NCBI GenBank assembly: GCA_046734415.1
Contig: JBKPRD010000327.1
Span: 1 to 19,536, forward strand
DNA: 19,536 nucleotides
Reading direction: 5' to 3'
From: DATBLE01 sp046734415
GTDB lineage: Bacteria; Actinomycetota; Thermoleophilia; Gaiellales; Gaiellaceae
Below, in pieces: positions 6,012 through 13,693 of the stretch. The position numbers and the translations under genes were made by a program. The notes under the pieces are model-generated. The model had not been told where the DNA came from. It saw nothing but the letters and a program-made list of their open reading frames with translations, and made no database searches. Numbering within the stretch: position 1 is the first letter of the stretch; every line of letters starts with the position of its first letter.

Positions 6012-6992
6012 CTAGCCGATCTCGAGCAGGATCTTCCCGAACTGCTCGCCCGCTTCCAGCCGCTCGTGGGCGGCGCGGGCCTCGGCGAGCGGGAAGACCG
6101 AGTCGATCACCGGCGTCGCACCCGCCGCGACGAGATCGTATGCCCCCTGGAAGTCCGCCCGCGTGCCCATCGTCGACCCGAGGACGTCGAGCTGCTTCCA
6201 CCAGAGCCGGTGGAGCGCCGCTGGCGGGTTCGGGCCGCTGGTCGCGCCGCAGACCGTGACGCGGCCCCCGGGTCGGGCGGCTTCGAGCGAGCGCTTCCAG
6301 GTCGCCTCGCCGACCGTCTCGACGACGACGTCCGCGCCGCCGCCGGTCGCCTCCTTCACCGCCGCGACGACGTCGTCGGACTCGTGGTTGACGGTGGCGT
6401 CGGCGCCGAGCTCCCTCGCGCGGACGAGCTTCTCGTCGCTCGAGGAGGTGACCACCGTGTGCGCGCCGAGCGCCTGTGCGATCCGGAAGGCCGCGGTCGC
6501 GACGCCCCCGCCGATTCCCCAGACGAGCACCCACTCGCCCGCCTCCAGCCCGGCGCGTGTGACGAGCATCCGGTACGCGGTCTCGAAGACGAGCGGGAAG
6601 GCGGCGGCGTCCTCGAACGACACCCCGTCCCGGAGCGGCACGACGTTCGTCGCCGGGATTGCCGCCAGCTCGGCGTGCACCCCCTGCGTGTGCTCGCCGA
6701 TCACGTAGATCCTGTCGCCATGCTCGAGACCCGGGTTGATCACCACCGGCTGTCCCGGCTCGAGCCCGTCCACCTCCGGCCCGAGCGCCTCGACCACCCC
6801 CGACCCGTCGGCCCCGAGGATGCGCGGCTTCGGGACGGACGGCAGCCCCTTCCGCGTCCAGACGTCGAGGTGGTTCAGCGACGCGAAGCGCATGCGGACG
6901 AGCACCTCCCCCGCGGCCGGCTCCGGATCGGGCACGTCCTCGTAGCGCAGGACCTCCGGGCCTCCGTCCTCGCGGATCAGGATCGCCTTCAC
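6012..6992 (-). CDS. MDR-superfamily NADPH:quinone oxidoreductase-like / zinc-independent alcohol dehydrogenase
   Basis: 326 residues. The N-terminal GroES-like domain includes LRYEDVPDPEPAAGEVLVRMRFASLNHLDVW (about 15-45) and PRILGADGSGVVEALGPEVDGLEPG. The Rossmann domain follows, with VLVWGIGGGVATAAFRIAQALGA near 170-190, and the NADP-binding region continues with VVTSSSDEKLVRARELGADATVN. The cysteine-rich structural zinc loop is missing, which points to the quinone oxidoreductase/zinc-independent branch. It would be a soluble oxidoreductase; its substrate is unknown. GTG 6992 lies six bases after TACGAT on the minus strand. Its promoter overlaps that of the divergent lipoprotein gene. The 148-base gap downstream (5864-6011) shows no gene and no clear terminator. 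Confidence 0.87.
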   Translation of the reverse strand: MKAILIREDGGPEVLRYEDVPDPEPAAGEVLVRMRFASLNHLDVWTRKGLPSVPKPRILGADGSGVVEALGPEVDGLEPGQPVVINPGLEHGDRIYVIGEHTQGVHAELAAIPATNVVPLRDGVSFEDAAAFPLVFETAYRMLVTRAGLEAGEWVLVWGIGGGVATAAFRIAQALGAHTVVTSSSDEKLVRARELGADATVNHESDDVVAAVKEATGGGADVVVETVGEATWKRSLEAARPGGRVTVCGATSGPNPPAALHRLWWKQLDVLGSTMGTRADFQGAYDLVAAGATPVIDSVFPLAEARAAHERLEAGEQFGKILLEIG

Positions 6993-6998
6993 GCGGCG

Positions 6999-7004
6999 AT
7001 CGTA
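6999..7004 (-). promoter_or_regulatory. Putative -10 element of the oxidoreductase (leaderless)
   Basis: On the minus strand TACGAT is followed by six bases and GTG 6992. It shares two base pairs with the opposite -10 hexamer at 7003-7008, so the two promoters physically overlap. Confidence 0.55.
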
Positions 7005-7008
7005 TAGT
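7003..7008 (+). promoter_or_regulatory. Putative -10 element of the lipoprotein gene (leaderless)
   Basis: TATAGT, then six bases, then ATG 7015. This is the closest match to the consensus TATAAT in the set. There is no room for a ribosome binding site if transcription starts at or next to the ATG. Confidence 0.6.
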
Positions 7009-7014
7009 CGGCCG

Positions 7015-7401
7015 ATGCTCCGACTCGCGCTCGCGGTCGTCCTGCTCGCGGTCCTGCTCGCCGGCTGCGGAGGACGCTCTGCGCGCAAGCCGCCGCTCTC
7101 GAAACGCGCCTTCGTCGCGGAGGCGAACCGCATCTGCTCCCAGGCGCGCACCCGTACGGGCCTCCTTGCCCGGCTCCGCGCCCTGCGCCCGCCGATGGGC
7201 GACGAGGATCTCTACGCCCACTGGCTGAAGGCCGAAAAGGAGGCGCTGGAGGCGACGAAGCCCGTGCGGACGAAGCCGGAAAAGCCGTTGTTCGATCCGG
7301 ACGTGGCGGAAACGGTCGCGGCGGGAAAGATCGCCGGGTATGCACGACGACTCGGCGCCGCCGCGTGCGCGAAGCGGACAATTGTCACAATTCCGCCGTG
7401 A
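7015..7401 (+). CDS. Putative secreted lipoprotein, unknown function
   Basis: 128 residues. The N-terminus is a classic lipoprotein signal peptide: positive residue, hydrophobic run (LALAVVLLAVLLAG), then lipobox LLAGC with the acceptor cysteine at about residue 19. The mature part is basic and mostly helical. EANRICSQARTRTGLL and AACAKR contain two more cysteines that could form a disulfide outside the membrane. The EANRIC segment resembles short extracytoplasmic proteins common in Thermoleophilia, but I do not recognise a named domain. The stop overlaps the queG start as GTGA, so the two are coupled, although no functional link is evident. The start is supported by TATAGT six bases upstream. 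Confidence 0.75.
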   Translation: MLRLALAVVLLAVLLAGCGGRSARKPPLSKRAFVAEANRICSQARTRTGLLARLRALRPPMGDEDLYAHWLKAEKEALEATKPVRTKPEKPLFDPDVAETVAAGKIAGYARRLGAAACAKRTIVTIPP

Positions 7402-8402
7402 CGGCCGCTGAGCTCGCGAGGGTCGCCGATGAACTGGGGCTCGACGTGGTCGGAGCGGCGCCGGCTGCGCCGTACGAGGAAACCGAGCGCCACATCCGTG
7501 AGCGACGGGCGCGCGGCCTGTTCGCCGACCTGCGCTTCACGATCACGAGGCCGGAGGAATCGTGCCATCCGGAGGTCTTGCTGCCGGGCGCACGCACCGT
7601 CGTCGCGGCGGCGCTCTGCTACTACGCGCCCGCCGATCTGCCCGGGCCGGGCGAGGGCCGTCTCCCGCGGTACATCTGGCACGACGCGTATTCGGAGTTG
7701 CGGGAGAAGCTCGACGCACTCGGCCGGCGGCTCGGCGGTGCATACCGCGTCCTCGTCGACGCGAACCAGCACGTCGACCGCGAGGGCGCCGCGAGGGCCG
7801 GCGTCGGCTTCTACGGCAAGAACACGATGCTGATCACGCGCCGCCACGGCTCTTGGGTCGTGCTCGGAACGCTCGTATCCGATGTCGAGATCGAACCGAG
7901 CCCGCCGCTCGAGCTCGACTGCGGCGAGTGCCGTCTCTGCATCGACGCGTGCCCCACCGGCGCCCTCGACGAGCCCGGGACGCTGGATGCTGGTCGCTGT
8001 CTGTCCTATTGGACTCAGGCGCCGGCGCCGATACCCGAGGAATACCGACAGGCGCTGGGCTCGATGGTCTACGGCTGCGATATCTGTCAGGACGTGTGCC
8101 CCTGGAACCGGGGGGTCGAGAAGCGGCGCGGCCAGGCGGCGCCGCCGGTCGACGCGGAGCCGTCCGTCTCGCTCGCGGACTGGCTCGAGGCGGACGGCGA
8201 GGAGCTCGTCCGGCGCTACGAGCGGCTCTACGTGCCGAAAAAGGATCCGCGGTACCTGCGCCGGAACGCGCTGGTCGCGCTCGGCAATGCCGGCCGTCGC
8301 GAAGACGCCCCGCTGGCCCAAAGCTACGCAGACGGAGACGACGAGCTCTTGCGCGAGCACGCCGAGTGGGCGCTCCAGCGGCTCGAGGAGCGTTTCGGAT
8401 GA
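7398..8402 (+). CDS. queG: Epoxyqueuosine reductase
   Basis: 334 residues. QueG reduces epoxyqueuosine to queuosine in tRNA anticodons using cobalamin and two 4Fe-4S clusters. The N-terminal B12-binding region contains PGARTVVAAALCYY (about 63-76) and AGVGFYGKNTMLI (about 134-146). Ferredoxin-type cluster motifs CGECRLCIDACP (175-186) and CDICQDVCPWN (227-237) follow. A short HEAT-like helical C-terminus (RRNALVALGNAGRRED...) ends the protein, as in the family. The catalytic loop usually written VDxxPVLER reads VDANQHVDR here, keeping the aspartate but changing the middle. GTG 7398 overlaps the stop of the lipoprotein gene (GTGA). The stop overlaps the histidine kinase start (ATGA). No other queuosine gene is in the window. 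Confidence 0.93.
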   Translation: MTAAELARVADELGLDVVGAAPAAPYEETERHIRERRARGLFADLRFTITRPEESCHPEVLLPGARTVVAAALCYYAPADLPGPGEGRLPRYIWHDAYSELREKLDALGRRLGGAYRVLVDANQHVDREGAARAGVGFYGKNTMLITRRHGSWVVLGTLVSDVEIEPSPPLELDCGECRLCIDACPTGALDEPGTLDAGRCLSYWTQAPAPIPEEYRQALGSMVYGCDICQDVCPWNRGVEKRRGQAAPPVDAEPSVSLADWLEADGEELVRRYERLYVPKKDPRYLRRNALVALGNAGRREDAPLAQSYADGDDELLREHAEWALQRLEERFG

Positions 8403-10180
8403 GCTACGAGCAGCGACTGCGCGCCGAACGGTGGCTCTCCTGGATCCGTCTCGGGGCTGTCCCATTCGCCGTCTTCCAGTCCGCGATCACCGGGCCGTAC
8501 CCGGCCGGGCACGAGGCCTGGGCGTGGGCGACGACGGGCGTCCTCGCCGTCGGCGCCATCGTCATCTGGTGGCTCGCGCAGCGCGACCTGACGCCTGAAG
8601 GGCTCGCTCGGCTCGGCTTTGCCGCCCTCGCCTTCGACTTCGTGATCGTCACGTCGTTCGTCCTCACGCTCACCTTTGTCCGTGCGACGCCGATCCGACA
8701 GCTGCTGATCCTCGTCCTGATCGAGGCCGCGATCCGGTACGGGGTCCGGGGCGGCCTCGGCTTCGTCGTTGCGAGCGTGCCGGCGCTGGTCATCTACGAG
8801 TGGCTGCGGGCGAATCACTTCGACGAGCCCTACGGCTACGGGAACATCACGCTCCAGGTCGGCGTCGAGGTGATGATCGCGCTGATCGTCGGCTGGCTTG
8901 TCGAGCGGCTGCAGGGAGAGGCGGCGGCCGCGGTCGAGCGGGCGCGCGAGGCCGAGCACTTCCGCGACGAGCTCGGCCGCCGCGCGGACCTGCTCGAGGC
9001 GGCGAACCGCTGTGCCCGCGCGCTCGGCTCGTCACTCGATGTCGACGAGGCGTTCGGCGCGTTCATCCGAGAGCTGCGCGGGCTGATCCCCTTCGACCGG
9101 ACGGCGATCATCCTCTCCGAGGACGGGCACGTGCGCGTGATGGCGACCGCAGGTCACATGCACGACGTGGTACTCCGCCCAGGCGAGGCGCTGCCGCCGG
9201 GAGCGCTGATCGAAGAGGTGATGCGCACCGGCGAGATCGTCTACCGGCGCGACATGAGCGACCACCGGTACCCCGAGGAGCGGACGCTGATGAGAATTGG
9301 CCTGCGCTCGCGGGTCGCGGCGCCGCTGCTACTCGGCGTCCGCCCGATCGGCATGGTCGCGATCCTGCGACGGGAGCCTGACGCGTTCGGGCAGGACGAG
9401 GTAGAGCTCGCCGGACTGCTCGGCCGGCTGGTCGCGACGGCGGTCCAGAACATCAGGTCGTACGCTGCCGAGCGCGAGACGGTCGAGGAGCTCCGGCGGC
9501 TGTCGGCGCTTCGTGCAGACTTCGTCTCGCTCGTCTCCCACGAGCTGAGGAGCCCGATGGCGGCGGTGATCGGCGCCGCCCGGACGCTCCAGGACCGGTG
9601 GCGCGAGCTGTCGCCGCAGCAGCGGGCGTCGTTTCTGGCGCTGATCAGCGACGAGACGGCCCGCCTGGCGACGCTGATCGGCGACGTCCTCGACACGTCC
9701 CGGATCGAGGCCGGCACCTTCACCTACTCGTTCAGCGACGTCGACCTCGCCGATCTCGTGCGGGAGACCGTGGCGGCGATGGGCCTCGGCCAGGACGAGG
9801 TGTCGGTCGTCGCACGGGGGTCGGATACGGTTCCCGCCGTGCGCGCCGACCGGGAGCGCCTGAAACAGGTGCTGATGAACCTGGTCGAGAACGCGGTCAA
9901 GTATTCGTCGGCGGGCGGCGAGGTCGGCGTCCGAGCCTGGGCGGAGAACGGCCACGTGCTGGTCGCGGTCGAGGACGACGGACCAGGCATCCCGCACGAG
10001 CAACACGGGCTGATCTTCGAGAAGTTCGGCCGTGCGAACGTCGGCGGCGGCAAGCCGGGCTCGGGCCTGGGCCTCTTCATCGCCCGCTCGATCGCCGAGG
10101 CGCACGGCGGGACGCTCGGCGTTCGGTCGGCGCCCGGGCAGGGCGCCACGTTCACGCTCGAGCTGCCGCTACCGAGCTAA
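8399..10180 (+). CDS. Membrane-bound GAF-domain sensor histidine kinase
   Basis: 593 residues. The N-terminal part (about 15-170) holds roughly five hydrophobic membrane segments. A short coiled linker (about 172-200) is followed by a GAF domain (about 201-352). The HisKA region has the H-box FVSLVSHELRSPM with the phosphorylated His at about 381. The ATPase domain has N-box NLVENAVKYS (about 494-503), G1 DDGPGIP (526-532), F-box FEKF and G2 GSGLGLFIARS. It would autophosphorylate in response to a membrane or GAF-bound signal. No response regulator is adjacent, so it is an orphan kinase here. The ATG overlaps the queG stop. A family B palindrome lies between its stop and the convergent pafBC gene. 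Confidence 0.9.
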   Translation: MSYEQRLRAERWLSWIRLGAVPFAVFQSAITGPYPAGHEAWAWATTGVLAVGAIVIWWLAQRDLTPEGLARLGFAALAFDFVIVTSFVLTLTFVRATPIRQLLILVLIEAAIRYGVRGGLGFVVASVPALVIYEWLRANHFDEPYGYGNITLQVGVEVMIALIVGWLVERLQGEAAAAVERAREAEHFRDELGRRADLLEAANRCARALGSSLDVDEAFGAFIRELRGLIPFDRTAIILSEDGHVRVMATAGHMHDVVLRPGEALPPGALIEEVMRTGEIVYRRDMSDHRYPEERTLMRIGLRSRVAAPLLLGVRPIGMVAILRREPDAFGQDEVELAGLLGRLVATAVQNIRSYAAERETVEELRRLSALRADFVSLVSHELRSPMAAVIGAARTLQDRWRELSPQQRASFLALISDETARLATLIGDVLDTSRIEAGTFTYSFSDVDLADLVRETVAAMGLGQDEVSVVARGSDTVPAVRADRERLKQVLMNLVENAVKYSSAGGEVGVRAWAENGHVLVAVEDDGPGIPHEQHGLIFEKFGRANVGGGKPGSGLGLFIARSIAEAHGGTLGVRSAPGQGATFTLELPLPS

Positions 10181-10185
10181 TTCGC

Positions 10186-10209
10186 AGGGTCAGGCTTCAG
10201 CCTGTCCCT
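10186..10209. terminator. Palindromic repeat family B, copy 2, between convergent genes
   Basis: AGGGTCAGGCT (10186-10196) pairs with AGCCTGTCCCT (10199-10209) around TC, with one T-T mismatch. It fills the 28-base gap between the stops of the histidine kinase and pafBC and touches the pafBC stop codon. A symmetric stem placed this way could end transcription from both sides. There is no T-tract. Confidence 0.6.
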
Positions 10210-12233
10210 CAGGCGGACGCCGGCGCGCGCAGCCGCGTCACCCCGAGCTCGCGCGCCAGGGCTCTCGCCCGCTGCGCGATCCGGCGGCGGAGCTCCGGCG
10301 GCTCGAGCAGCTCCGCCTCACCGCGGTAGCGGAGGATCTCGCCGATCAGCCACTCCGCGCTCCCGACGGTCTGCTCGTTGATCGCCGAGCCGTCCGTGAG
10401 CAGCCGGGCACCGCGTTCGACCTCCCAGCGGGCGACGGCTGCGGAGTACAGGACGCGGGCGACGAGGGCGCCGCCGAGCTGCCCCGGCTCGAAGCCTTGC
10501 CGGGGCTCGAACTCCGCGTCCGCGATCGTCGCGCTGCGCATTCGGTCGAGGCGGAAGCTCCGCTCGTCGTCGCGCGTGCGGTCCCATGTGTGCACGTACC
10601 AGTGCGGGAGGCGCCGCTCGATCGAGTACGGCTCGACGACATGGACGGTCGGTGCGTCCTCCTCCTCCTTGAGGTACTCGATCTCCACCATCCGGCGGCG
10701 GCGGATCGCGTCGGTGAGTGTCGCGACCAGCCCCTCCTCGGGCCGGCCGACGTGCGGCTCCGGCGTCTGGGAGAGCTCGAACTCGCCGAAGGTCTCCTCG
10801 AGCTTCTTGCGCACCCGGTCGAGCGGCCGGTGCGCCTCGGCCGCGATCAGCGGGCCGACGAACTCGAGCGCGAGACGGATCGCGCGCGCCTCGAGCGGCG
10901 TCAGCCGGGGCGGCGCGCGGAAGGTGTCGCCCCAGAGTTCCTTGTCGACGTGGACCTCGTCGCCGTGGAGCTCGGCGTAGACGGCGTAGCAGCCGCCGCC
11001 GAAGTTCACGAGGTTGAGGAGCGACAGGTGGTCCTCCAGCTCCTCGTACGGGATCTGGAAGCGCTCGACGAGCTCCGCAGCCGGGATCACCGCCTCCTTG
11101 CCGTCGCCGCAGGTGGCGAGCAGGTACGCGAGCAGCGCCTGGAGGAGGCCAAAACGCTCCGGCGTGACCGGGCCGGACGAGCGCTCGGTGATCGTTTCCT
11201 GTTCCCGGACCGCCGATTCGCGGGCCGGCTTGCTGGGCGGGCCCTCGTGGATGGCGCGCACGCGGCGCAGGCTGTCGGCGACCTCGCGCCGCAGGTCGTG
11301 TGGCTCGAGTGGACGTGCGCGACCGTCCTGGCGGAGCACCCACGAGGCGAGCAACGGGAGGCTCGCGTAGTCGGTGAGGAACACGCCGTCCTCGACGCGG
11401 CCGCTGTCGGCGAAGGCGCGCTCGACCCACCAGGCGGTCTCGGGCCGCACCTCGATCCTCGCCTGGCCGGCCGGCTCGCCGAACTGCCACGCGGCGCGCC
11501 CGCGGAACGTGTCGATGTCGAATTCCGGAGGAGGCCGGAAGTCGCGCTCGCGCCTCGTCGCGAAGCGAATGTCGCCGCGGATCCGCGACACCCGGAACGT
11601 CCTGATCGCGTCCCGGTCGAGGTCGGCGCCGACGACGTACCAGACCCCGCGATCGTGCAGCAGCCCGTAAGGGTTGAGCGTGCGCTCGTTCTCCTTGCCG
11701 CTCGTCATCGCGCGGTACGCGAACTTGACCGTGCGCTGCTTCGAGATCGCGGTCTCCAGCTTGGCGAGGCGGCCGGGCATCTCCGGCGAGTAGTCGGGGT
11801 CGCGCATCTCGACCCGGACGGCGGTCGCCGAGGGCGTCTCGTCGGCCAGCGCCGGGCGGCCGAGCGCCAGGTTCTGGAGCGCGAGCCGCAGCGGCTCGGC
11901 GTAAGCGAACTTCCCTTCGAGGAGGTAGAAGCAGGTCTGGAGCGCAGCCAGCTCGTCGTCGGTCAGGTCGAGCGGCGGCAGGAAGTAGCGCTCCGACCGG
12001 AGCGTGTACAGCTCCTCGCCGGTGAACTCGTCGCGCTGCGACTGGAGCGGGACGCCGAGGTCGCGCAGCTCGGCGCGGTCGGAGTAGAAGCGCCGCGCAA
12101 ACGCCTCGTCCGACATCTCCGAATAGCCCTCGACGTTCCCCTTCACGTCGCGCGCGGTCAGCGGCCGGCGCTCCGCCATCAGGAACGCGACCAGCGAGAG
12201 CTGGCGGATCAGCTTGTCGGTGTCGTGACTCAA
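10209..12233 (-). CDS. pafBC: PafBC fusion: WYL-domain transcriptional regulator of the DNA damage response
   Basis: 674 residues in two homologous halves, each with an N-terminal winged-helix-like region and a WYL domain. The first half starts SHDTDKLIRQLSLVAFLMAE and carries NPYGLLHDRGVWYVVGAD (WYV at about 198-200). The second half starts near residue 355 (TPERFGLLQALLAYLLA) and carries EPYSIERRLPHWYVHTWD (WYV at about 545-547). In mycobacteria PafB and PafC are separate neighbouring proteins activating LexA-independent DNA repair genes; natural single-chain fusions are known in other actinobacteria. The start is TTG at 12233, nine bases after TAAGCT. A TGTCGG-type PafBC promoter motif was not found upstream or elsewhere in good register. 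No repair, pup or proteasome gene is nearby. Confidence 0.9.
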   Translation of the reverse strand: MSHDTDKLIRQLSLVAFLMAERRPLTARDVKGNVEGYSEMSDEAFARRFYSDRAELRDLGVPLQSQRDEFTGEELYTLRSERYFLPPLDLTDDELAALQTCFYLLEGKFAYAEPLRLALQNLALGRPALADETPSATAVRVEMRDPDYSPEMPGRLAKLETAISKQRTVKFAYRAMTSGKENERTLNPYGLLHDRGVWYVVGADLDRDAIRTFRVSRIRGDIRFATRRERDFRPPPEFDIDTFRGRAAWQFGEPAGQARIEVRPETAWWVERAFADSGRVEDGVFLTDYASLPLLASWVLRQDGRARPLEPHDLRREVADSLRRVRAIHEGPPSKPARESAVREQETITERSSGPVTPERFGLLQALLAYLLATCGDGKEAVIPAAELVERFQIPYEELEDHLSLLNLVNFGGGCYAVYAELHGDEVHVDKELWGDTFRAPPRLTPLEARAIRLALEFVGPLIAAEAHRPLDRVRKKLEETFGEFELSQTPEPHVGRPEEGLVATLTDAIRRRRMVEIEYLKEEEDAPTVHVVEPYSIERRLPHWYVHTWDRTRDDERSFRLDRMRSATIADAEFEPRQGFEPGQLGGALVARVLYSAAVARWEVERGARLLTDGSAINEQTVGSAEWLIGEILRYRGEAELLEPPELRRRIAQRARALARELGVTRLRAPASA

Positions 12234-12322
12234 CGCGGCCCGAGCTTATCTCGCCGGCCTCGCCCTGCGGTTGTGGAAATCGAGGCCCGGCGTTCGTTTC
12301 GGGGTGCGAAAACGTGCATCGA

Positions 12323-12341
12323 GGCCGGGCTTTGCCCGGCC
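12323..12341. terminator. GC hairpin downstream of the DUF5763-like gene
   Basis: GGCCGGGC and GCCCGGCC (8 bp, perfect) flank TTT. Together with the hairpin at 12370-12383 it probably ends the minus-strand transcript that comes from 12388. No U-tract follows. The remaining part of 12234-12387 shows no gene. Confidence 0.45.
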
Positions 12342-12359
12342 GAAAGCCGAGCCGCGTCC

Positions 12360-12385
12360 GTGGGCGAACCGGGGGTTCCCCCGCG
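12360..12385. repeat. Palindromic repeat family A, copy 4 (degenerate)
   Basis: The sequence aligns to copy 1 with one indel and a few changes (GTGGG-x-GAACC ... GGTTCCCCC-x-CG). Its strongest pairing is CGGGGG with CCCCCG (12370-12383). It lies two bases beyond the stop of the minus-strand gene ending at 12388. Confidence 0.5.
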
Positions 12386-12387
12386 AG

Positions 12388-12852
12388 TTAAGCGGCGACC
12401 TTCGAGCGTTCCAGGTGCTGGTGAGACGGGCAGTAGTCGCGCTCGGGGAGCGGCGTGCGCTGGCACGGCTTCCCCTTCCGCGTCGTCGCCCGGCAGCGGG
12501 CGACGCCGCCGTCGAACGCACCGGCCTCGATCTGGGTCTGCACGAACGCGACCGCGGCGCCGACGCCCTCCTGCACCGCCCAGGCCACCTGGGCCTGCTG
12601 CGTGATCGGGAAGTAGCGCCGGATGTCCTGGAACAGGGACTTGTCGGGGTTCGCGAAGTAGTGCGGGTCGCTCGCCAGCCGCTCCATCGTCTCCTCGCAC
12701 GCCTCGAGCACGGCGCGGCGGTACTCGAGCTGCGCCTCCGGGTCGGCGTACGGGTCGATCAAGTCTTTGATCGAGCGGTAGATGGCCCGCGAGTACTGAT
12801 ACATGCAGTTACGAATCTGGGCGCTCAACTCGTCCATAAGCAGTATTCCCAT
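12388..12852 (-). CDS. Conserved hypothetical protein with C-terminal DUF5763-like zinc-binding motif
   Basis: 154 residues (149 if the second ATG is used). The first ~115 residues are helical and acidic/aromatic (MDELSAQIRNCMYQYSRAIY ... FANPDKSLFQDIRRYFP). The C-terminus holds CRATTRKGKPC ... YCPSH, a C-x9-C-x10-C-x2-H pattern typical of the small 'C.a.TkkG..C.r....yC..H' (DUF5763-like) motif, probably a zinc site. The function is unknown. Two starts compete. ATG 12852 directly abuts AGGAG (spacing zero). ATG 12837 has AGGAG 15 bases away and begins MDELS. Neither spacing is ideal. The long, less GC-rich upstream region contains inverted repeats that could be regulatory. Confidence 0.75.
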   Translation of the reverse strand: MGILLMDELSAQIRNCMYQYSRAIYRSIKDLIDPYADPEAQLEYRRAVLEACEETMERLASDPHYFANPDKSLFQDIRRYFPITQQAQVAWAVQEGVGAAVAFVQTQIEAGAFDGGVARCRATTRKGKPCQRTPLPERDYCPSHQHLERSKVAA

Positions 12853-12948
12853 CTCCTGTTAAATCGCGGAAAAGCTTTGTTACGCGCCTGTTAAGGGACG
12901 TCTCCGCCTTCTCTCCGGGGGGCAGTCTACTCCTTTCGCGAGCGTGTT

Positions 12949-12967
12949 ACAAAGTCGCGCACTTTGT
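12949..12967. promoter_or_regulatory. Operator-like inverted repeat upstream of the DUF5763-like gene
   Basis: ACAAAGT and ACTTTGT (7 bp, perfect) are separated by CGCGC. Further half-sites are CTTTGTTAC at 12875-12883 and CTTTGTTGC at 12962-12970. The gap 12853-13030 is unusually AT-rich for this genome and holds no gene. It probably contains the promoter for the minus-strand gene. Confidence 0.4.
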
Positions 12968-13030
12968 TGCCATCGGCGCTAACGGACACGTCCGGAAGGC
13001 GTTCCCGCCGCGGCGCTGCTTTACACATCC

Positions 13031-13693
13031 TTAACGAGCGATCTCTCGTGCGTACGCGTTCGGAAACCGGGAGACCACCCGTACCGCCGCCGTCTGCGCC
13101 TCTTCGAGGGAGTCGTAGACGCCGGAGAAGACGACGTAGTAGCCCGGGTGGAGCGAGGCGAACCGGTCGGAGACGAGCACGCCGACCTTGCGCAGGCCGC
13201 GTGAGGTCGCGAGCTTCGCCTTCGCCTCGGCATCGGCGCGGCCCGTGCCCCGGGCGGGGATCGACGCGATCACGATGGTGAACCCGTCTCGCGCCGGCCA
13301 GTCGATCGGTCCGGACGCGCGGGAGCGCGGCCTCGGCTTCGGGGCGGCGGGCGGGGACGGCGTCGCGGCGGGCGTGGTCGTCGGGGTGACGGGCGGGGCC
13401 GGGGGAGCAGTGCGAACCGGAGAGATCGCGACGAGCGTTCGCCCGTCGGATGCGCTCGTGGTGTCCCGGCCCGCGACGATGCCGGCGGTCGCCGATCCGG
13501 CGGCGACGAGGAGGAGCAGCAGCGACGCGAACACCCAGTCCCCGGGATAGCTGTCGAACCGACGCTCCCAGGCGCGGCCCAGCGAACCGAGCCGTCGTGG
13601 CGGTGCGAGCCGCGCGCCACACTCGAGGCAGTACTCCTGTCCGGGCTCGAAGACGGTCCTGCAGGACGGACACGCCTCAGGCGACGGAGTCAC
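13031..13693 (-). CDS. Membrane protein with N-terminal zinc ribbon and C-terminal SPOR domain
   Basis: 220 residues. Residues ~8-27 form a zinc ribbon (CPSC ... CLECG). Residues ~48-75 include one membrane helix (WVFASLLLLLVAAGSATAGIVAG). A Pro/Thr/Ala-rich linker (about 95-130) follows. The last ~85 residues (FTIVIASIP ... ADAEAKAKLATSRGLRKVGVLVSDRFASLHPGYYVVFSGVYDSLEEAQTAAVRV) look like a SPOR domain, which binds denuded glycan strands outside the cell. The topology is zinc ribbon in the cytoplasm and SPOR outside, as in other actinobacterial envelope proteins. GTG 13693 has a good ribosome binding site (AAGGAG, nine bases upstream). It overlaps the upstream zinc-ribbon gene by 17 bases, so the two are co-expressed. 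Confidence 0.8.
   Translation of the reverse strand: MTPSPEACPSCRTVFEPGQEYCLECGARLAPPRRLGSLGRAWERRFDSYPGDWVFASLLLLLVAAGSATAGIVAGRDTTSASDGRTLVAISPVRTAPPAPPVTPTTTPAATPSPPAAPKPRPRSRASGPIDWPARDGFTIVIASIPARGTGRADAEAKAKLATSRGLRKVGVLVSDRFASLHPGYYVVFSGVYDSLEEAQTAAVRVVSRFPNAYAREIAR

Noticed and set aside
5689..7221. 510-codon minus-strand frame
   Set aside because: It crosses the SufT-like gene and the oxidoreductase in a different frame and has no recognisable motif.
12234..12300. PafBC-type promoter motif (TGTCGG, 8 bases, TANNNT) upstream of pafBC
   Set aside because: Only a TAAGCT hexamer is present; the TGTCGG element is absent at the needed spacing.
10032..12605. 857-codon open frame on the plus strand opposite pafBC
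   Set aside because: It is the antisense shadow of the minus-strand WYL protein; its composition is Arg/Ala/Leu/Glu repeats without any domain.
12927..13673. 248-codon minus-strand frame over the SPOR gene
   Set aside because: It is a shifted frame of the SPOR/zinc-ribbon gene, without domains.
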